DNA of 7,687 nt from Sulfurimonas autotrophica (GTDB lineage Bacteria > Campylobacterota > Campylobacteria > Campylobacterales > Sulfurimonadaceae), in the NCBI GenBank assembly GCA_015662405.1, contig DQUE01000212.1, positions 1 to 7,687 of the forward strand, given 5' to 3'. Every line of letters starts with the position of its first letter. Position 1 is the first letter of the stretch. A model generated the notes under the pieces. That model saw nothing but the letters and a program-made list of their open reading frames with translations. It was not told the origin of the DNA and did not search any database. The position numbers were made by a program, and so were the translations under genes. Below are positions 5,973 to 7,687 of the stretch, piece after piece.

Positions 5973-6919
5973 AGAGAGAAGCTATAGTTTTGCTAAACAT
6001 GGGTGGACCAAATAATCTCAATGAAGTTGAGATGTTTTTGAAAAACATGTTCGCTGATAAAAATATACTTACCATAAAAAGCAATGTAGTACGAAAAATT
6101 GTAGGTGGATTGATTGTTTTTAACCGTGTTGAGTCTTCTCAAGAGATATATAGAGAACTCGGTGGAAAATCACCTTTAGTTGGGCATACAAAAAAGCTTG
6201 TAGCAAAACTGCAGGAAAAGCTAGGCGAAAATATTATAGTCGATTTTGCTATGCGATATACACCTCCTTTTACCTGTGAAGTTATTGAGCGTTTAAACAA
6301 AGAAGATGTAGATAAAATATATCTTATTCCCTTGTATCCACAATACTCAACAACAACAACGAAATCATCACTTGAAGATTTTGAAGAGTGTTATCATAAG
6401 AGTGGAGGAAAAGCACTTTTAGTAGAGACAAAGCATTTTTTTGAAAATAAAACTTATAACAGAGCGGTGATTGAGAATATTAAAAAAACTGTCGGTAAGA
6501 GCAAATATCAAGACTTTGATCTTATCTTTTCAGCACATGGGTTACCTCAAAAAATAGTCGATGCCGGTGATGTGTATGAAAAACATGTCAATCGTCACGT
6601 AGCTATTTTAAAAGATATGATGCAAGAAGAAGGAATGGATTTTCATGATGTTCATTTGGCATATCAATCAAAAGTAGGGCCTATGAAATGGTTAGCTCCT
6701 TCACTTGAAGAGAAACTGCAAACTGTTCGTAATCGGGGTATTATTATCTTTCCTATAGCATTTACAATTGATAACTCTGAAACAGATTATGAGTTACATG
6801 TAGAGTATAAAGAAATAGCACAAAAGTTGGGATTTAAAGAGTATAGAGTCTGTGCATGCCCAAACGATAGTGATCTCTTTCGAGATGCTTTAATAGAGAT
6901 TTATGAGAAGATGAAGTAA
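5969..6919 (+). CDS. hemH: Ferrochelatase
   Basis: 316 residues, the usual bacterial length. It inserts Fe2+ into protoporphyrin IX, the last step of haem synthesis, in the cytosol or at the inner face of the membrane. Family motifs in order: LLNMGGP (8-14), MRYTPP (95-100), PLYPQYSTTTTKS (121-133), SAHGLP (188-193), YQSKVGPMKWLAP (232-244) and SETDYELHVEY (270-280). His190 and Glu271 have the same 81-residue spacing as the catalytic His183 and Glu264 of Bacillus subtilis HemH. The cysteines do not form an evident C-terminal iron-sulfur cluster site. The TTG start overlaps the cupin stop by 4 bases and the stop overlaps the next start by 1 base, so it is a mid-operon gene. Its place downstream of ccsBA links haem supply to haem attachment. 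Confidence 0.96.
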   Translation: MKREAIVLLNMGGPNNLNEVEMFLKNMFADKNILTIKSNVVRKIVGGLIVFNRVESSQEIYRELGGKSPLVGHTKKLVAKLQEKLGENIIVDFAMRYTPPFTCEVIERLNKEDVDKIYLIPLYPQYSTTTTKSSLEDFEECYHKSGGKALLVETKHFFENKTYNRAVIENIKKTVGKSKYQDFDLIFSAHGLPQKIVDAGDVYEKHVNRHVAILKDMMQEEGMDFHDVHLAYQSKVGPMKWLAPSLEEKLQTVRNRGIIIFPIAFTIDNSETDYELHVEYKEIAQKLGFKEYRVCACPNDSDLFRDALIEIYEKMK

Positions 6920-7551
6920 TGCAAAAAATTGCTATTTTTGATATGGACGGTACACTGATTGACTCAAAAAAAGATATAACTATTTCAGTTAATTTCGTAA
7001 GAGAGAAAAATCACAACCTTCCGCCACTGAGTGAAGCGTTTATTGTTGCAGCTATTAACAAAGAGGTGCGAAACTTACCCGAGCTCTTTTATAATACAAA
7101 AGAGTATGAGGCAAGAGACAGAGAACTTTTTGAAAAACATTATAAAGAGCAGTGTATTAAGAACCCTTATCTGTATGATGGTATTGAAGAGGTATTAGAG
7201 TCTCTTTATCACAATGGAGTGAAGCTTTCTGTTGCGACAAATGCGCCTACACTCTTTGCAACAACCATGTTAGAACATTTACATGTAGCAGATATGTTTG
7301 ATTTGATAGTGGGTGCTAACAAAGTAGAATCTTCTAAGCCAGACCCTGCAATGCTACATAAGATTTTGGATTTTTATCATTATAATAAAGATAGAGATAG
7401 AGCCTGGATGATAGGAGATAACGCTAAAGATATAAAAAGTGCGCAAAATGCAAACATTGAGGCTATTTTTGCTGTTTGGGGATTTTCTGCGCATGGTAGG
7501 CATTCTGTTATAGCCAGAGATCCAAAAGAGATACTCGATATCATCCTATAA
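6919..7551 (+). CDS. HAD-superfamily hydrolase, phosphoglycolate phosphatase-like
   Basis: 210-residue cytosolic phosphatase. HAD motif I is FDMDGTLIDS, with nucleophile Asp8 and acid/base Asp10. Motif II is the TN in SVATNAP (107-108), the motif III Lys is Lys140 in SSKPDP, and motif IV is IGDNAKD (165-171) with Asp167 and Asp171 for Mg2+. Residues about 15-85 form a helical cap of the Gph/PGMB type (subclass I). The closest well-known group is phosphoglycolate phosphatase, which clears 2-phosphoglycolate, but HAD cap sequences predict substrates poorly, so pyrophosphatase or sugar-phosphatase activity is possible. The ATG overlaps the hemH stop by one base (TAATG), indicating coupled translation. 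It is the last gene of the apparent operon. Confidence 0.88.
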   Translation: MQKIAIFDMDGTLIDSKKDITISVNFVREKNHNLPPLSEAFIVAAINKEVRNLPELFYNTKEYEARDRELFEKHYKEQCIKNPYLYDGIEEVLESLYHNGVKLSVATNAPTLFATTMLEHLHVADMFDLIVGANKVESSKPDPAMLHKILDFYHYNKDRDRAWMIGDNAKDIKSAQNANIEAIFAVWGFSAHGRHSVIARDPKEILDIIL

Positions 7552-7617
7552 ACAGATACTAATATTTTTCTTATTTTGTAGTAAATGCTTCTTTTTAACC
7601 AGCTTTAAAATATAGAG

Positions 7618-7626
7618 TGATATAAT
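7618..7626 (+). promoter_or_regulatory. Extended -10 promoter for the gene starting at 7656
   Basis: TGATATAAT is a perfect match to the extended -10 (TGn plus TATAAT). No clear -35 box is present. The predicted start near 7633 leaves a leader of about 23 bases with AAGGA (7646-7650), 5 bases before the ATG. It lies in the 104-base gap after the HAD gene, in which I see no convincing terminator hairpin. Confidence 0.7.
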
Positions 7627-7655
7627 TAAAAACAAACTTATTTATAAGGACAAAC

Positions 7656-7687
7656 ATGAAAAGAAGAGAGTTTTTACACACTTCACT
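7656..7687 (+). CDS. Start of a probable Tat-exported protein, 3'-truncated by window edge
   Basis: Only ten full codons plus two bases are present: ATG, then KRREFLHTS and probably Leu. The RREFL pattern directly after the start is typical of a twin-arginine (Tat) signal peptide, which exports folded, often cofactor-bearing enzymes such as molybdopterin or iron-sulfur oxidoreductases. A good ribosome binding site (AAGGA, 7646-7650) and an extended -10 promoter support a real gene. The family cannot be told from this piece. Confidence 0.6.
   Translation, partial: MKRREFLHTS

Noticed and set aside
7552..7655. A terminator after the HAD phosphatase gene
   Set aside because: T-rich runs are present, but I find no stable GC-containing stem before them. 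I see only the promoter and ribosome binding site of the next gene.
1..7687. CRISPR array, tRNA, rRNA, riboswitch or transposon ends
   Set aside because: No regularly spaced repeats, cloverleaf, conserved RNA core, transposase or terminal inverted repeats were seen, and coding genes fill almost the whole window.

Overview
The window is AT-rich and gene-dense. Its gene families point to a Campylobacterota (Epsilonproteobacteria) genome, probably a free-living sulfur- or hydrogen-oxidising, nitrate-using type related to Sulfurimonas, Sulfurovum or Nautiliales. The main pointers are a fused CcsB-CcsA (system II) cytochrome c synthase, an octaheme hydroxylamine-oxidoreductase (HAO) family protein, TATAAT boxes without a convincing -35 box, and frequent TTG starts. 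The taxon is an inference from gene content. All genes seen lie on the + strand.

Layout. (1) 3-1016: the C-terminal part of an HAO-family multiheme cytochrome c with five CXXCH haem sites; the gene begins upstream of the window. A 9-bp hairpin (1024-1046) follows it. (2) 1141-2022: an exported parvulin-like (SurA/Peb4 type) peptidyl-prolyl isomerase or chaperone that lacks both usual active-site histidines. (3) 2161-5283: the cytochrome c synthase CcsBA, with its own likely promoter. (4) 5306-5668: a shortened DUF2461-family protein. (5) 5661-5972: a small cupin. (6) 5969-6919: ferrochelatase HemH. (7) 6919-7551: a HAD-family phosphatase resembling phosphoglycolate phosphatase. Genes 3-7 are separated by at most 22 bases or overlap by 1-8 bases, so they look like one operon. 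(8) 7656-end: the start of a gene whose product begins with a twin-arginine (Tat) type signal, behind a perfect extended -10 promoter.

How it fits together. HemH makes haem, CcsBA carries haem across the membrane and attaches it to CXXCH motifs, the exported PPIase-like protein may help fold the apocytochrome, and the HAO-like protein is a haem-rich client. In Campylobacterota such HAO proteins are thought to act in nitrite or hydroxylamine reduction to ammonium rather than in oxidation. A cytochrome, PPIase and CcsBA gene trio recalls the Wolinella mcc (sulfite reductase) cluster, where an octaheme cytochrome is also accompanied by a PPIase and a CcsA gene. That parallel is the most interesting idea here. 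I see no CRISPR array, tRNA, rRNA, insertion sequence or phage gene.
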